DNA of 64,000 nt. It comes from Anaeromyxobacter paludicola (GTDB lineage Bacteria; Myxococcota; Myxococcia; Myxococcales; Anaeromyxobacteraceae). The notes below the pieces were generated by a model. The model did no database searches, was not told the origin of the DNA, and saw only the letters and a list, made by a program, of their open reading frames with translations. Positions 1-8,184 of this stretch are shown piece by piece. The stretch spans positions 2,108,001 to 2,172,000 of the forward strand of contig NZ_AP025592.1 of NCBI RefSeq assembly GCF_023169965.1, read 5' to 3'. A program made the translations under genes and the position numbers. Position 1 is the first letter of the stretch; each line of letters starts with the position of its first letter.

Positions 1-1636
1 TCGCCACCTCCTCGCGCCGCGCCGCGTCGCCCTCGAGGAGCCGGACCGCCGTGAACGTCCGGCCGCCGGACACCCGCTTCTCCACCCGGTGGTGCCGGTC
101 GGCGAAGGCCGCCACCTGCGGCAGGTGGGTGACGCAGATCACCTGCCGGCCCCGGGAGACCTCGAGCAGCCGGCGCCCCACCGCCTCGGCGACGGCGCCG
201 CCGATCCCGGAGTCCACCTCGTCGAAGACGTAGGTGCGCATCGGGTCGGTGCGCGAGAGGGCGCGCTTCACCGCGAGCAGCACGCGGGAGAGCTCGCCGC
301 CCGAGGCGATGCGGGCGAGCGGGCGCGGCGCCTCCCCGGGGTTCGGGGCGATGAGCAGCTCCGCCTCCTCGGCGCCGCCCGGCGCGAGCCGCCGGCCGGC
401 CACCTCCACGCCCCCCTCCGGCGGCCGGAAGGCCACCTCGATCCGGCAGCGCCCCATGGCCAGGGCGCCGAGCTCCGCCTGCACCTCCGCGCAGAAGGCG
501 CGCGCCGCCGAGGCCCGGGCGCGCGTGAGCTCGGCGGCGCCGGCCGCGGCCCGGGCCGCGAGCGCCGGCTCGGCGGCGGCGAGCTCCTCGAGCCGCCCGG
601 CCCCGCCCGCGGCGGCGGCCAGCTCCGCCCGCATCTCCCCGGCCCGCTCGAGCGCGCGCGCGAGGCTCCCGCCGTGCTTGCGGGCGAGGGCGCGCAGCGC
701 ACCGAGCCGCTCGTCGAGCTCCGAGAGCCGCTCGGGGTCTCCGCCGAGGGCGGCGCCGTAGCGCGCCAGCGCCCGCCCCGCCTCGTCCACCTCGGCGGCG
801 GCGGAGCGCAGGAGCGCGACGACCGGCTCGAGCCGCGGATCGACGTGGGCCGCCGGCTCGAGCGCCCGGAGCGCGAGCCCCAGCCGCTCGGCCGCGCTCC
901 CCTCCTCGCCGTAGGCGCAGGCCTCGGCGCGAGCGGCCGCGTCGCGCAGCCGGGCGGCCTGGGCGAGGACCACCCGCTCCTGCTCGAGCCGCTGGTCCTC
1001 GCCGGCCTCGGGCGCGAGCGCGTCGATCTCGCGGAGCTGGAAGGCGAGGTAGTCGGCGCGGGCGGCCCGCTCGCTCTCCCCGCGCGCCAGCGCCTCGCGC
1101 TCCCGGACCGCCGCGGCGAGCGCGTCGAACCGCTCGCGGTAGCGCGCGAGCGCCCCCTGCGCCCCGGCGAAGGCGTCGAGCAGGCCGGTGTGCGACTCGG
1201 CGCGGAGCAGCGCCACGTGCTCGTGCTGGCCGCAGATGTCGAGCGCCCCGCGGAGCGCCGACTCGAGCATGCCGACGGTGCAGAGCGCGCCGTTCACGAA
1301 GGCCCGCCCCCGGCCGCCGCGGCTGGCCACGCGCCGCACGAGGAGCTCCGCGCCGCCCCCCTCCGCCGGCTCGGGCGCCGGGATCCCCGCCGCGGCCAGG
1401 CGCGCGAGGACGGGGTGGTCGGGCGGGAGCTCGAAGAGGGCCTCGACCACCGCCTCGTCGGCGCCGTCGCGCAGCACGTCGGCGCCCATGCGCCCCCCGA
1501 GCACGAGGTGGAGGGCGTTCACGAGGATCGACTTGCCGGCGCCGGTCTCGCCGGTGAGCACGTTCAGTCCCGGGCCGAAGCGCACCTCGGCGGCGTCCAC
1601 CACGGCGAGGCCGGAGATTCGGAGCGTCGTGAGCAT
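1..1636 (-). CDS. recN: DNA repair protein RecN, 3' end outside window
   Basis: RecN is an SMC-like ATPase that acts in double-strand break repair. The start is the ATG at 1636, and the N-terminus reads MLTTLRISGLAVVDAA followed by the Walker A region GETGAGKSILV. Near the window edge the protein shows the Walker B/D-loop region (DEVDSGIGGAVAEAVG) and the H-loop stretch VICVTHLPQVAAFADRH, both typical of RecN. The middle is rich in Ala, Arg, Leu and Glu, as expected for the coiled-coil arms. The reading frame is still open at base 1, so the last residues lie outside. It is transcribed away from the kinase gene at 1766. The 129-bp gap between them holds a comparatively AT-rich patch near 1668-1690, but I see no clear LexA box. 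The family call is secure. Confidence 0.95.
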   Translation of the reverse strand, partial: MLTTLRISGLAVVDAAEVRFGPGLNVLTGETGAGKSILVNALHLVLGGRMGADVLRDGADEAVVEALFELPPDHPVLARLAAAGIPAPEPAEGGGAELLVRRVASRGGRGRAFVNGALCTVGMLESALRGALDICGQHEHVALLRAESHTGLLDAFAGAQGALARYRERFDALAAAVREREALARGESERAARADYLAFQLREIDALAPEAGEDQRLEQERVVLAQAARLRDAAARAEACAYGEEGSAAERLGLALRALEPAAHVDPRLEPVVALLRSAAAEVDEAGRALARYGAALGGDPERLSELDERLGALRALARKHGGSLARALERAGEMRAELAAAAGGAGRLEELAAAEPALAARAAAGAAELTRARASAARAFCAEVQAELGALAMGRCRIEVAFRPPEGGVEVAGRRLAPGGAEEAELLIAPNPGEAPRPLARIASGGELSRVLLAVKRALSRTDPMRTYVFDEVDSGIGGAVAEAVGRRLLEVSRGRQVICVTHLPQVAAFADRHHRVEKRVSGGRTFTAVRLLEGDAARREEVA

Positions 1637-1765
1637 GCGGGGAGTCTGCCACCCGGCCCTGACACTGCGCAAATTTTCAGTAGTCTGGCGCCGGGCCCGG
1701 TCCCCCTCCTACTAGGCGACCAGTCAGGGGCTGGACCCGGCCGGTAGCTGGCGAGCGATATCGCG

Positions 1766-3058
1766 GTGGGCGTAAACGTCGGTGACCTGCTGCGAGGCTT
1801 GGGTGCGGGGGCGAAACTGGGCGACCGGATGCGATGGCGGCAGGGCGAGCACGAGGGGGGCCTCCTCTCGGAGTCCCCCGCCGCCCTCCGGGAGGCGCTG
1901 GTCGCGACCCAGGAGGCGCTGTCCCAGGCGGAGGCCGGGCTGCGCGACGCCCGGCGGCAGCGGGCCGAGTGGATGGCGCTGCTCGGCCACGAGCTGCGCA
2001 ACCCGCTCGCGCCGCTCCGCAACTGCGTGCAGCTGCTCCTGCGGGCCCACCACGATCCCGAGAAGCTCGGGCGCGCCACCGCCATCATGGAGCGGCAGCT
2101 CGGGCACCTCACGCAGCTCGTGGACGACCTCCTCGACGCCTCGCGGATCACGCGCGGCAAGATCGCGCTCCGGCGGGAGCGGCTCGACCTCTGCGGCGTG
2201 GTGCGCGGGGCCGCCGAGGACCACCGGGCGCTGGTGCACGAGGCGGGGCTCTCGCTGCGGCTCGAGCTGCCCGACGGCCCCGTGCTCGCCGACGCCGACG
2301 GCGCGCGGCTGGCGCAGGTGGTGGGGAGCCTCGTCGAGAACGCGGTCAAGTTCACCGACGCGGGCGGCTACGTGCAGCTCTCGCTCACCGCCTCCGGGGG
2401 GCAGGCGGTGCTCTCGGTCTCCGACAGCGGCATCGGCATGGAGCCCGGCACCGAGGAGCGGATGTTCGAGCCCTTCGCGCAGGCCGACGTGAGCCTCGCC
2501 CGGAGCCGCGGCGGGCTCGGCCTCGGGCTCGCGCTCGTGAAGGGGCTCGTCGAGCTGCACGGCGGCACCGTGAAGGCCCGCTCCGACGGGCCGGGGCTCG
2601 GGACCGCCGTGCGCGTCACCCTCCCCTGCCGGGCGCGCGCCGAGCGGCTCCCGCGCCAGGCCGGCCCGGCGGTCGCGGCCGTGCCGCGGCAGCGGCGCGT
2701 GCTGCTCGTGGACGACAACGTGGACGGCGTCGAGACGCTGGCCGAGCTCCTCCGGCTCGAGGGGCACGAGGTGGAGGTGGCCTACGACGGGCAGGCCGGG
2801 CTCGAGGCGGCGCACCGGTTCCACCCCGACGTCACCTTCTGCGACATCGGCATGCCGGGCGACCTCGACGGCTACGCGGTGGCGGCGCGGCTGCGGCACG
2901 ACGCGGCGCTGAAGCAGCTCTACCTCGTGGCCCTCACCGGCTACGCCAGCCCCGAGGACCGCGACCGCGCCCGGGACGCCGGCTTCGACCTGCACCTCGC
3001 GAAGCCGCCCGAGCTGTCGCAGCTGCGCGAGGTGATCGCGCGGGCGCCGGAGGCCTGA
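1766..3058 (+). CDS. Soluble hybrid histidine kinase with C-terminal receiver
   Basis: A 430-residue cytoplasmic kinase with no membrane segment or recognisable sensor domain. Residues 35-65 look like a coiled coil. The H-box is LLGHELRNPL with the phospho-accepting His at about 75, followed by an HATPase domain (N-box around VENAVKF, G boxes SDSGIGM and GLGLGLALVKG). A receiver domain runs from about 310 to the end, with phospho-Asp near 360 (CDIGMPG) and a conserved Lys in LAKPP. The start is a GTG. It stands alone, with no adjacent response regulator, so its partner is unknown. The architecture resembles the many orphan hybrid kinases of myxobacteria. The function is inferred from domains only. 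Confidence 0.9.
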   Translation: MGVNVGDLLRGLGAGAKLGDRMRWRQGEHEGGLLSESPAALREALVATQEALSQAEAGLRDARRQRAEWMALLGHELRNPLAPLRNCVQLLLRAHHDPEKLGRATAIMERQLGHLTQLVDDLLDASRITRGKIALRRERLDLCGVVRGAAEDHRALVHEAGLSLRLELPDGPVLADADGARLAQVVGSLVENAVKFTDAGGYVQLSLTASGGQAVLSVSDSGIGMEPGTEERMFEPFAQADVSLARSRGGLGLGLALVKGLVELHGGTVKARSDGPGLGTAVRVTLPCRARAERLPRQAGPAVAAVPRQRRVLLVDDNVDGVETLAELLRLEGHEVEVAYDGQAGLEAAHRFHPDVTFCDIGMPGDLDGYAVAARLRHDAALKQLYLVALTGYASPEDRDRARDAGFDLHLAKPPELSQLREVIARAPEA

Positions 3059-3173
3059 CGCCGCGGCGCTGACGCCGCGTGAACGCGGGAGTCCTCCGGG
3101 GCGCGGTTCGCGGTAGCATCGCATCAACCTCGACGGCGCGGACGCGCGCCGCCGCGGCCGAGGGAGCCATGCG

Positions 3174-3509
3174 ATGGGCTACACCATCCGCCCGCCCATG
3201 CCGGGAGTGAACGGGGAGACGTCGTCCGCCTCCGCCGAGGCGCGACGCGCGCAGATGACGCTCATCCAGGGCGAAGGCCGCAAGCGGCGGCCCGCGCCGG
3301 GCGACGCGCCGGTGGACACCGTGGCGCAGCTCCCGATCCTCCGGCGCGACGAGCCCGCGGCGCAGCAGGCGGTGCGGGTCCTCTGGGGAGGCGACCAGGC
3401 GGCGCCGCAGGCGGAGCGGGTGAAGGCGCTGCTCGCCGCGGAGCCGCAGGCGATCTCGGGGCTGCACCAGCTCTCCCCCGAGGTGGCGGCGAAGCTGCTG
3501 GGGGACTGA
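3174..3509 (+). CDS. Small hypothetical protein
   Basis: A 111-residue predicted soluble protein that I do not recognise. It starts MGYTIRPPMPGVNGE and has a charged, Ala/Glu/Arg-rich body with no signal peptide, membrane span or cysteine. Codon third positions are almost all G/C, as in the real genes around it, and the reading frame ends 18 nt before the convergent nadK stop. The C-terminal half (LLAAEPQAISGLHQLSPEVAAKLL) looks helical. A Shine-Dalgarno-like GAGGGAG lies just upstream of the ATG. No function can be proposed from sequence or context. Confidence 0.6.
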   Translation: MGYTIRPPMPGVNGETSSASAEARRAQMTLIQGEGRKRRPAPGDAPVDTVAQLPILRRDEPAAQQAVRVLWGGDQAAPQAERVKALLAAEPQAISGLHQLSPEVAAKLLGD

Positions 3510-3527
3510 CCCGGCGCACCCGACCCG

Positions 3528-4373
3528 CTAGCGCTCCCCCCAGCGCAGCTTGGCGCGGAGGATGCCGAAGTAGTCGATGTTCGGGTTCCGCACGAGCCGC
3601 ACCCGGTGGCTCGACGACTTCACCTGCACCCGATCGCCGCGCTCGAGCGGCACGCCCCGCTGGCCGTCGAGCGTGAGGTAGACCTCGCCCGAGTCGCTCA
3701 CGAGCACGATGTTGATGCTCTCGTCGTCGGGCACCACCAGCGGCCGCTGCGTCAGGGTGTGCGGGCAGATCGGCGCGATCACCACCCCCTGCATCGACGG
3801 GTAGACGAGCGGGCCGTTCGCGGCGAGCGCGTAGGCGGTGGAGCCGGTCGGGGTGGCGACGATGATCCCGTCGGCCTTGTAGGTGGTGACGTAGTGGGCG
3901 CCGTAGGAGGTGTCGAACTCCACCATCCGGGCGAGCGCCCCCTTGGCGATGACCACGTCGTTCATCACCTCGGTGTCGAGCTCGCGGGCGTTGCCCGCGC
4001 CGCCGCGGTGCAGGTGGACGCGCAGCTTCATCCGCTCGGAGACCTGCGCCTGCCCGGCGAGGACCGCGTCGAGCATGGGGTACATCTCGCTCTGCGGGAC
4101 CTCGGTCATGAACCCGAGGCTCCCCATGTTGATCCCGAGGATCGGGACCTGCCGCCCGTTCACCAGCGAGGCGGCGTGGATGAGGGTGCCGTCCCCGCCG
4201 AGCACCACCACCAGGTCCGCGGAGCGGGCGGTCTCGGCCTCGTCGGTGATCACCTCCACGCCCTTGGCGCGCAGGAACTGGGCCACGTAGACCGCGGTCT
4301 CGGCGGCCTCGGCCGAACTCACCTTGTGAACGATGCCGATCCGCTGCGGGATCGGGCAGGGGAAGCCGTCCAT
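3528..4373 (-). CDS. nadK: NAD kinase
   Basis: Phosphorylates NAD to NADP in the cytoplasm. The protein is 281 residues, normal for the family. It has the GGDGT nucleotide-binding motif (about residues 59-63), the NDVVIAKGA segment corresponding to the conserved NE/ND motif, and the TPTGSTAYALAANGP signature. The ATG at 4373 (MDGFPCPIPQRIG) is chosen over longer upstream extensions because it sits 6 nt after a TATATT -10-like hexamer on the same strand and matches the usual N-terminus. It is divergent from rarA, with only 42 bp between the two start codons. Confidence 0.95.
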   Translation of the reverse strand: MDGFPCPIPQRIGIVHKVSSAEAAETAVYVAQFLRAKGVEVITDEAETARSADLVVVLGGDGTLIHAASLVNGRQVPILGINMGSLGFMTEVPQSEMYPMLDAVLAGQAQVSERMKLRVHLHRGGAGNARELDTEVMNDVVIAKGALARMVEFDTSYGAHYVTTYKADGIIVATPTGSTAYALAANGPLVYPSMQGVVIAPICPHTLTQRPLVVPDDESINIVLVSDSGEVYLTLDGQRGVPLERGDRVQVKSSSHRVRLVRNPNIDYFGILRAKLRWGER

Positions 4374-4379
4374 CCGGCC

Positions 4380-4409
4380 AATATAGACCGGGCCGCGGGG
4401 CGCTATAAC
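4380..4409. promoter_or_regulatory. Overlapping divergent promoters of nadK and rarA
   Basis: Within the 42-bp intergenic region, TATATT on the minus strand (4380-4385) ends 6 nt before the nadK ATG, and TATAAC on the plus strand (4404-4409) ends 6 nt before the rarA ATG. A start site 6-7 nt after a -10 element would coincide with both ATGs, so both mRNAs would be leaderless. No good -35 hexamer is visible for either; the -35 region of each would overlap the -10 of the other. Inferred from sequence. Confidence 0.5.
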
Positions 4410-4415
4410 GCTTTC

Positions 4416-5729
4416 ATGGACCTGTTCGACCACGCCGCCGAGAAGGACCCGGCCGACAAGCCCCTCGCGGAGCGCCTGCGGCCGCGGCGGCTCGAGGACT
4501 ACGTCGGGCAGGAGCACGTGCTCGGCCCGGGCTCGGCGCTGCGCCGCGCCATCGAGGCCGACCAGATCCCGTCGCTCCTGCTCTGGGGGCCGCCCGGCAC
4601 CGGCAAGACCACCCTCGCCCGGATCATCGCCGAGCGGACCGGCTCCACCTTCGTCCCCTTCAGCGCGGTCCTGGGTGGGGTGAAGGAGATCCGCGAGATC
4701 GTCCAGCAGGCGAAGGACCGGCGCCGCATGCACCGGCAGCGCACCATCCTCTTCGTGGACGAGATCCACCGGTTCACGCGCGCGCAGCAGGACGCGTTCC
4801 TGCCGCACGTGGAGGCGGGCGTCCTCACGCTCGTCGGCGCCACCACCGAGAACCCGTCGTTCGAGATCAACGCCGCGCTCCTGTCGCGCTGCCGGGTGGT
4901 GACCCTGCGCGCGCTCACCGAGGAGGAGGTGGGGTCGCTCGTGGACCGGGCCGTCGCCGCGAAGGAGGGGCTCGCCGGCGCGGTGGCGGTGGCCCCCGAG
5001 GCGCGCGAGCTGCTCGGGCGGTTCGCCTACGGCGACGCGCGCCGCGCCCTCAACGCGCTCGAGGTGGCGGCCGCGGCGGTGCGGCTCGCCGGCCGGACCG
5101 TGGTCGCCCCCGCCGACGTCGAGGAGGCGATGCAGCACAAGGCGCTCCTCTACGACAAGGCGGGCGAGGAGCACTACAACGTGGTCTCCGCGTTCATCAA
5201 GTCGATGCGCGGCTCCGACCCGGACGCCGCGGTCTACTACATGGTCCGGATGCTCGAGGCGGGCGAGGACCCGCGCTTCGTCCTCCGGCGCATGGTCATC
5301 TTCGCGAGCGAGGACGTGGGCAACGCCGACCCCCAGGCGCTCCAGGTGGCGGTGAGCGCGCTGCAGGCGGTGGAGCTGGTGGGGCTCCCGGAGGGCGTCC
5401 TCCCCATGACGCAGGCGGCCATCTACCTCGCGCTCGCCCCCAAGTCGAACACCGCCATCGCCGCCTACGGCGCGGCGCGCCGGCTGGTGAAGGAGCGCGG
5501 CCCGGTGCCGGTCCCGCTCAAGCTGCGCAACGCCCCCACCAAGCTCATGGAGTCCCTCGGTTACGGGGGTGGATATCGCTACCCCCACAACTTCGAGGGG
5601 CATTACGTGGCCGAGGAGTACCTGCCCGACGCCCTCCGGGGTCAGCCCATCGTGAAATTGAGCGATAGCGGCCTGGAGAAGGCGCTCGGCGAAAGATGGG
5701 AGTCCACACGCCGGGGGGGAAAGGGCTAA
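4416..5729 (+). CDS. rarA: Replication-associated recombination protein A (AAA+ ATPase)
   Basis: A 437-residue AAA+ ATPase of the RarA/MgsA/WRNIP1 family that acts at stalled replication forks. The N-terminus (PLAERLRPRRLEDYVGQEH) is the family signature. Walker A is GPPGTGKTT (about 58-66), Walker B is ILFVDEIHRF, and sensor 1 is GATTENPSFEIN. The C-terminal MgsA tetramerisation region contains the MRGSDPDAAVYYM and FASEDVGNADP motifs. There is no Shine-Dalgarno before the ATG, consistent with the leaderless promoter placed there. It is a complete housekeeping gene with nothing missing. Confidence 0.95.
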   Translation: MDLFDHAAEKDPADKPLAERLRPRRLEDYVGQEHVLGPGSALRRAIEADQIPSLLLWGPPGTGKTTLARIIAERTGSTFVPFSAVLGGVKEIREIVQQAKDRRRMHRQRTILFVDEIHRFTRAQQDAFLPHVEAGVLTLVGATTENPSFEINAALLSRCRVVTLRALTEEEVGSLVDRAVAAKEGLAGAVAVAPEARELLGRFAYGDARRALNALEVAAAAVRLAGRTVVAPADVEEAMQHKALLYDKAGEEHYNVVSAFIKSMRGSDPDAAVYYMVRMLEAGEDPRFVLRRMVIFASEDVGNADPQALQVAVSALQAVELVGLPEGVLPMTQAAIYLALAPKSNTAIAAYGAARRLVKERGPVPVPLKLRNAPTKLMESLGYGGGYRYPHNFEGHYVAEEYLPDALRGQPIVKLSDSGLEKALGERWESTRRGGKG

Positions 5730-5778
5730 GCTCGGGGCGTTTCCGGCGCCGCAGGGGCGGCGCGGGGAGGTCCCTTCC

Positions 5779-7011
5779 ATGCACGCGCACCGGCCGTTCC
5801 GACGCACCGTCCTCGCCTGCGCCGCCGCCCTCGCCGGCTGCGCCACCGCCGGCGCCTCGCGCGCCCCGCTCGGCGGCCCGTCGCTCTCGCCCGCCGCCGA
5901 GGTCGGGGCTGCCCCGGCCGGCGCCCCGGCCCTCGCGGTCGAGCGCCGCGGGCCGAAGGCGTACCTCGCGCTCTGCGCCGGCGCTCCCCGGCGCGACCTC
6001 GCCGTCCGGCTCTGGGACGGGAGCGCCCTCGCGCCCCTCGGCGCGCCGCTTTCGGGCGCCGGGAGCTGCGCCGGCGCCGCGCTCCGGCTCGATCAGTCCG
6101 GCGCGCCGGTGGTGGCCGTCGAGGAGCAGGACGCCGCGGGCGGCGCCCGGGTCCGCGTGCTGCGCTGGGACGGCCGCGCCTGGCAGCCGCTCGGCGCCGA
6201 GCTGAACCAGGAGCCGCAGGAGCGGGCGGAGGCGCCGGCGCTGGCCCTCGGCCCCGACGGCGCGCTCTGGGCCGCCTGGCAGGAGTCGCGGGGCGACGCG
6301 GTGCTGGTGCTGGTGGCCCGCCACGACGGGACCGCGTGGCGGCAGGTGGGCCACGCCGTCAACGGCTCGCCCAGCCCGGCCGGCAGCGGCGCCCCGGCGA
6401 TCGTGATCGAGCCGCGCGGGCGGCCGGTGGTGGCGTGGCAGGAGGCGGGCGAGCTCGCGGTGCGCGTGGCCCGCCACGACGGCGACGAGTGGCGGGACCT
6501 CGGGCCGCTCCACGAGCGCGGCGCGACCGGCCGCGCGCCCACCCTGGCCCTCGACCCGGCCGGCCACGTGCTCGCCGCCTTCGTGCTGGAGCGGGGCGAC
6601 GAGCGCACCGTGCCGGTGCTGCGCTGGGACGGGCGGGGCTGGGGCGACGTCGGAGAGCCGCTCCCGGCGGGCCGGACGTCCCCGGCCGTCACCCGCCCGG
6701 CGATCGGGATCGACCGCTGGGGCATCCCGGCGGTGGTCGTCCCCCGCGGCGGGCCGTCCCCGGCGCTGCTCCTCGCCCGCTGGGGCGGCGACGGCTGGGG
6801 CGCGCCGGAGGCGCGGCTCGACGTGGAGGGCGGGGTGAGCCCGGCGCTCGGCGTGACCGGCGACGGCAACCTCGTCGCGGCCTGGCAGGAGCAGCCGGAG
6901 GACCCGGCGAGGTCCCGCGTGCTGTGGCGGCGCGGGCCGCCGCCGAGCGCCGCCCCGGCCGCGGCGAGCGAGCGGCCGGAGCCCGCCGAGGCGGGCGACG
7001 AGGGGCGATGA
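5779..7011 (+). CDS. Predicted lipoprotein with six WDG-type repeats
   Basis: A 410-residue exported protein. The N-terminus has Arg residues, a hydrophobic stretch and a lipobox LAGC at about residue 21, so it is probably an outer-membrane or periplasmic lipoprotein. The body contains about six repeats of the pattern V-x-R-W/H-D-G-x-x-W-x-x-L/V-G (for example LRWDGRAWQPLG, ARHDGTAWRQVG, LRWDGRGWGDVG), spaced roughly 50-60 residues apart. This spacing fits a six-bladed beta-propeller. The last 30 residues are Ala/Pro/Glu-rich and probably disordered. I do not recognise a named family. A binding or scaffold role is likely but unproven. Confidence 0.75.
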   Translation: MHAHRPFRRTVLACAAALAGCATAGASRAPLGGPSLSPAAEVGAAPAGAPALAVERRGPKAYLALCAGAPRRDLAVRLWDGSALAPLGAPLSGAGSCAGAALRLDQSGAPVVAVEEQDAAGGARVRVLRWDGRAWQPLGAELNQEPQERAEAPALALGPDGALWAAWQESRGDAVLVLVARHDGTAWRQVGHAVNGSPSPAGSGAPAIVIEPRGRPVVAWQEAGELAVRVARHDGDEWRDLGPLHERGATGRAPTLALDPAGHVLAAFVLERGDERTVPVLRWDGRGWGDVGEPLPAGRTSPAVTRPAIGIDRWGIPAVVVPRGGPSPALLLARWGGDGWGAPEARLDVEGGVSPALGVTGDGNLVAAWQEQPEDPARSRVLWRRGPPPSAAPAAASERPEPAEAGDEGR

Positions 7012-7055
7012 ACTCCTGCTGCGCGCGGCGCCGGTTCCCGGCAAGCTAGAGCGCC

Positions 7056-7439
7056 ATGCTCCGAGTGAAGACGCGCCTCGGCCCGAGCAGCATCCACGGC
7101 ACGGGGCTGTTCGCGGCAGAGGACGTCCCGGAGGGGACGGTGGTCTGGCGGCTCGATCCCGCGGTGGACCTCCGGCTCACCCGCGCGCAGCTCGAGTCGC
7201 TCGAGGGGCCCGGCGCCGAGCAGATCCGCAAGTACAGCTACAAGGACCTCGTGCTCGGCGAGTACATCCTCTGCGGCGACGACGCGCGCTTCTTCAACCA
7301 CTCGGACGCGCCCAACTGCCTCGACTATCCCGACGAGGACGGCGGCTCGACGGTGGCGGCGCGAGACATCCGCGAGGGCGAGGAGCTCACGAGCGACTAC
7401 GCCGCCTTCGACGCGGAGCACGTGCCGTACCGCCGGTGA
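7056..7439 (+). CDS. SET-domain protein
   Basis: A 127-residue protein that is essentially a bare SET domain, the fold of protein-lysine methyltransferases. It shows the N-terminal HGTGLFAAEDVPEGT segment, the pseudoknot motif RFFNHSDAPNC, and the C-terminal ELTSDYAAFD stretch corresponding to the ELxxDY catalytic/binding motif. There is no pre-SET or post-SET zinc cluster. Bacterial SET proteins of this size are widespread and their substrates are mostly unknown. A -10-like TAGAGC lies 3 nt before the ATG. The fold is well supported; the substrate is unknown. Confidence 0.85.
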   Translation: MLRVKTRLGPSSIHGTGLFAAEDVPEGTVVWRLDPAVDLRLTRAQLESLEGPGAEQIRKYSYKDLVLGEYILCGDDARFFNHSDAPNCLDYPDEDGGSTVAARDIREGEELTSDYAAFDAEHVPYRR

Positions 7440-7447
7440 GCCGCGCA

Positions 7448-7576
7448 CCCTCCCCCGCTGGCGCGGGAGAGGGGATCCCCGGGGGCGTGCGGTGTTCGAT
7501 GCCGCGCCTCCGACGCTCCCGCGAGTCCTCCCGCCGCACCCCCTCGCCGCTCGGGCGGGGGAGGGACGGGGAGGGG
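7448..7576. repeat. Two GC-rich palindromic intergenic elements
   Basis: Two imperfect hairpins, at 7448-7474 (CCCTC, CCCGC, short loop, GCGGG, GAGGG) and 7539-7576 (CCCCTCGCC, loop, GGGCGGGGGAGGG), fill most of the gap between the convergent SET and cytochrome genes. Related C-rich/G-rich palindromes occur near 9496-9536 and 61128-61146. They could act as bidirectional terminators or belong to a dispersed repeat family. The rest of the 200-bp gap holds nothing I can identify. Confidence 0.5.
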
Positions 7577-7640
7577 CGGCCAGCGGCTCCTCGCGTCTCG
7601 CTCTCTCCTCGCCGTCGCCGTCGACGCGTCGGCGCGCGCT

Positions 7641-8060
7641 TCACAGGTCGTGGCAGGCGAAGCAGAGCTGGCTGCCCCGCATCGGGAGCGCCGTGCTCGC
7701 GGGCAGCGTCGAGCGCGGATCGTGGCAGGTGGTGCACTCGAGCCGCCCCTCGACGAGCCGGATCTCCGGCGGGAGCTGCGCCGCGGGCCGGAGCCGCGGG
7801 TCGCGCTCCCGGGCCGCCTCGTAGTCGATCGCGACCGGGTGGTTCGAGAGCGGCTCGCCCGCCGCGGCCCGCGCCGGCAGGGCGGCGTGGGCGAGCGAGC
7901 CGTCGTGGCAGGAGAGGCAGGTCCGCGAGCCGGCGGCGCGCGACGACCACGAGAGCGTGCAGGTCCCGGCGCCGCGCGGCGAGGCCGCCGGCGCGGCCCA
8001 GCCCACGAGCAGCCACGCCGCCGCAAAGCCCGCCCCCGCCGCCGCCCGCGCCCTCCGCAT
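7641..8060 (-). CDS. Small triheme c-type cytochrome
   Basis: A 139-residue exported cytochrome. The ATG at 8060 gives a Sec signal peptide ([18 protein letters not shown]...), so it acts in the periplasm. Three haem c attachment motifs are present: CLSCH, CTTCH and CFACH. Between motifs 1 and 2 is a Pro/Ala-rich linker with NHPVAIDY, where the His may be a distal haem ligand. It resembles the short NapB/doubled-CXXCH-like cytochromes common in metal-reducing Deltaproteobacteria. The partner oxidoreductase is not adjacent. A much longer frame-continuous extension upstream lacks a signal sequence and was rejected. Confidence 0.85.
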   Translation of the reverse strand: MRRARAAAGAGFAAAWLLVGWAAPAASPRGAGTCTLSWSSRAAGSRTCLSCHDGSLAHAALPARAAAGEPLSNHPVAIDYEAARERDPRLRPAAQLPPEIRLVEGRLECTTCHDPRSTLPASTALPMRGSQLCFACHDL

Positions 8061-8118
8061 CGCTGGAAAGCTGCGCACCCGCGGCGGCGCGCGCGGAGGT
8101 GGGCGCCCGTCCGCCCGC

Positions 8119-8150
8119 CGGCGCGGCCCGCGCCCGCCGCGCCGCTTTTT
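8119..8150 (+). terminator. Terminator-like hairpin in the leader of the 8185 gene
   Basis: CGGCGCGG (8119-8126) can pair with CCGCGCCG (8137-8144) over 8 bp, followed by CTTTTT. This is the shape of an intrinsic terminator on the plus strand. It lies 35 nt upstream of the GTG at 8185 and after the divergent cytochrome start, so there is no plus-strand gene immediately before it to terminate. It could block read-through into the next gene or act as an attenuator. Confidence 0.4.
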
Positions 8151-8184
8151 CGTCCGCCCGGCGGGCTTGCGGTAGGCTTCGCGG

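Noticed and set aside
89-1747. Long plus-strand frame opposite recN
   Set aside because: Low-complexity Arg/Gly/Glu product; the minus strand encodes clear RecN motifs, so this is a high-GC shadow.
1637-1765. SOS/LexA box for recN
   Set aside because: The AT-rich patch near 1668-1690 does not match a palindromic LexA site I can recognise.
4374-5846. Long upstream in-frame extension of nadK through rarA
   Set aside because: It reads antisense to the AAA+ gene and lacks any domain; NAD kinase begins at 4373.
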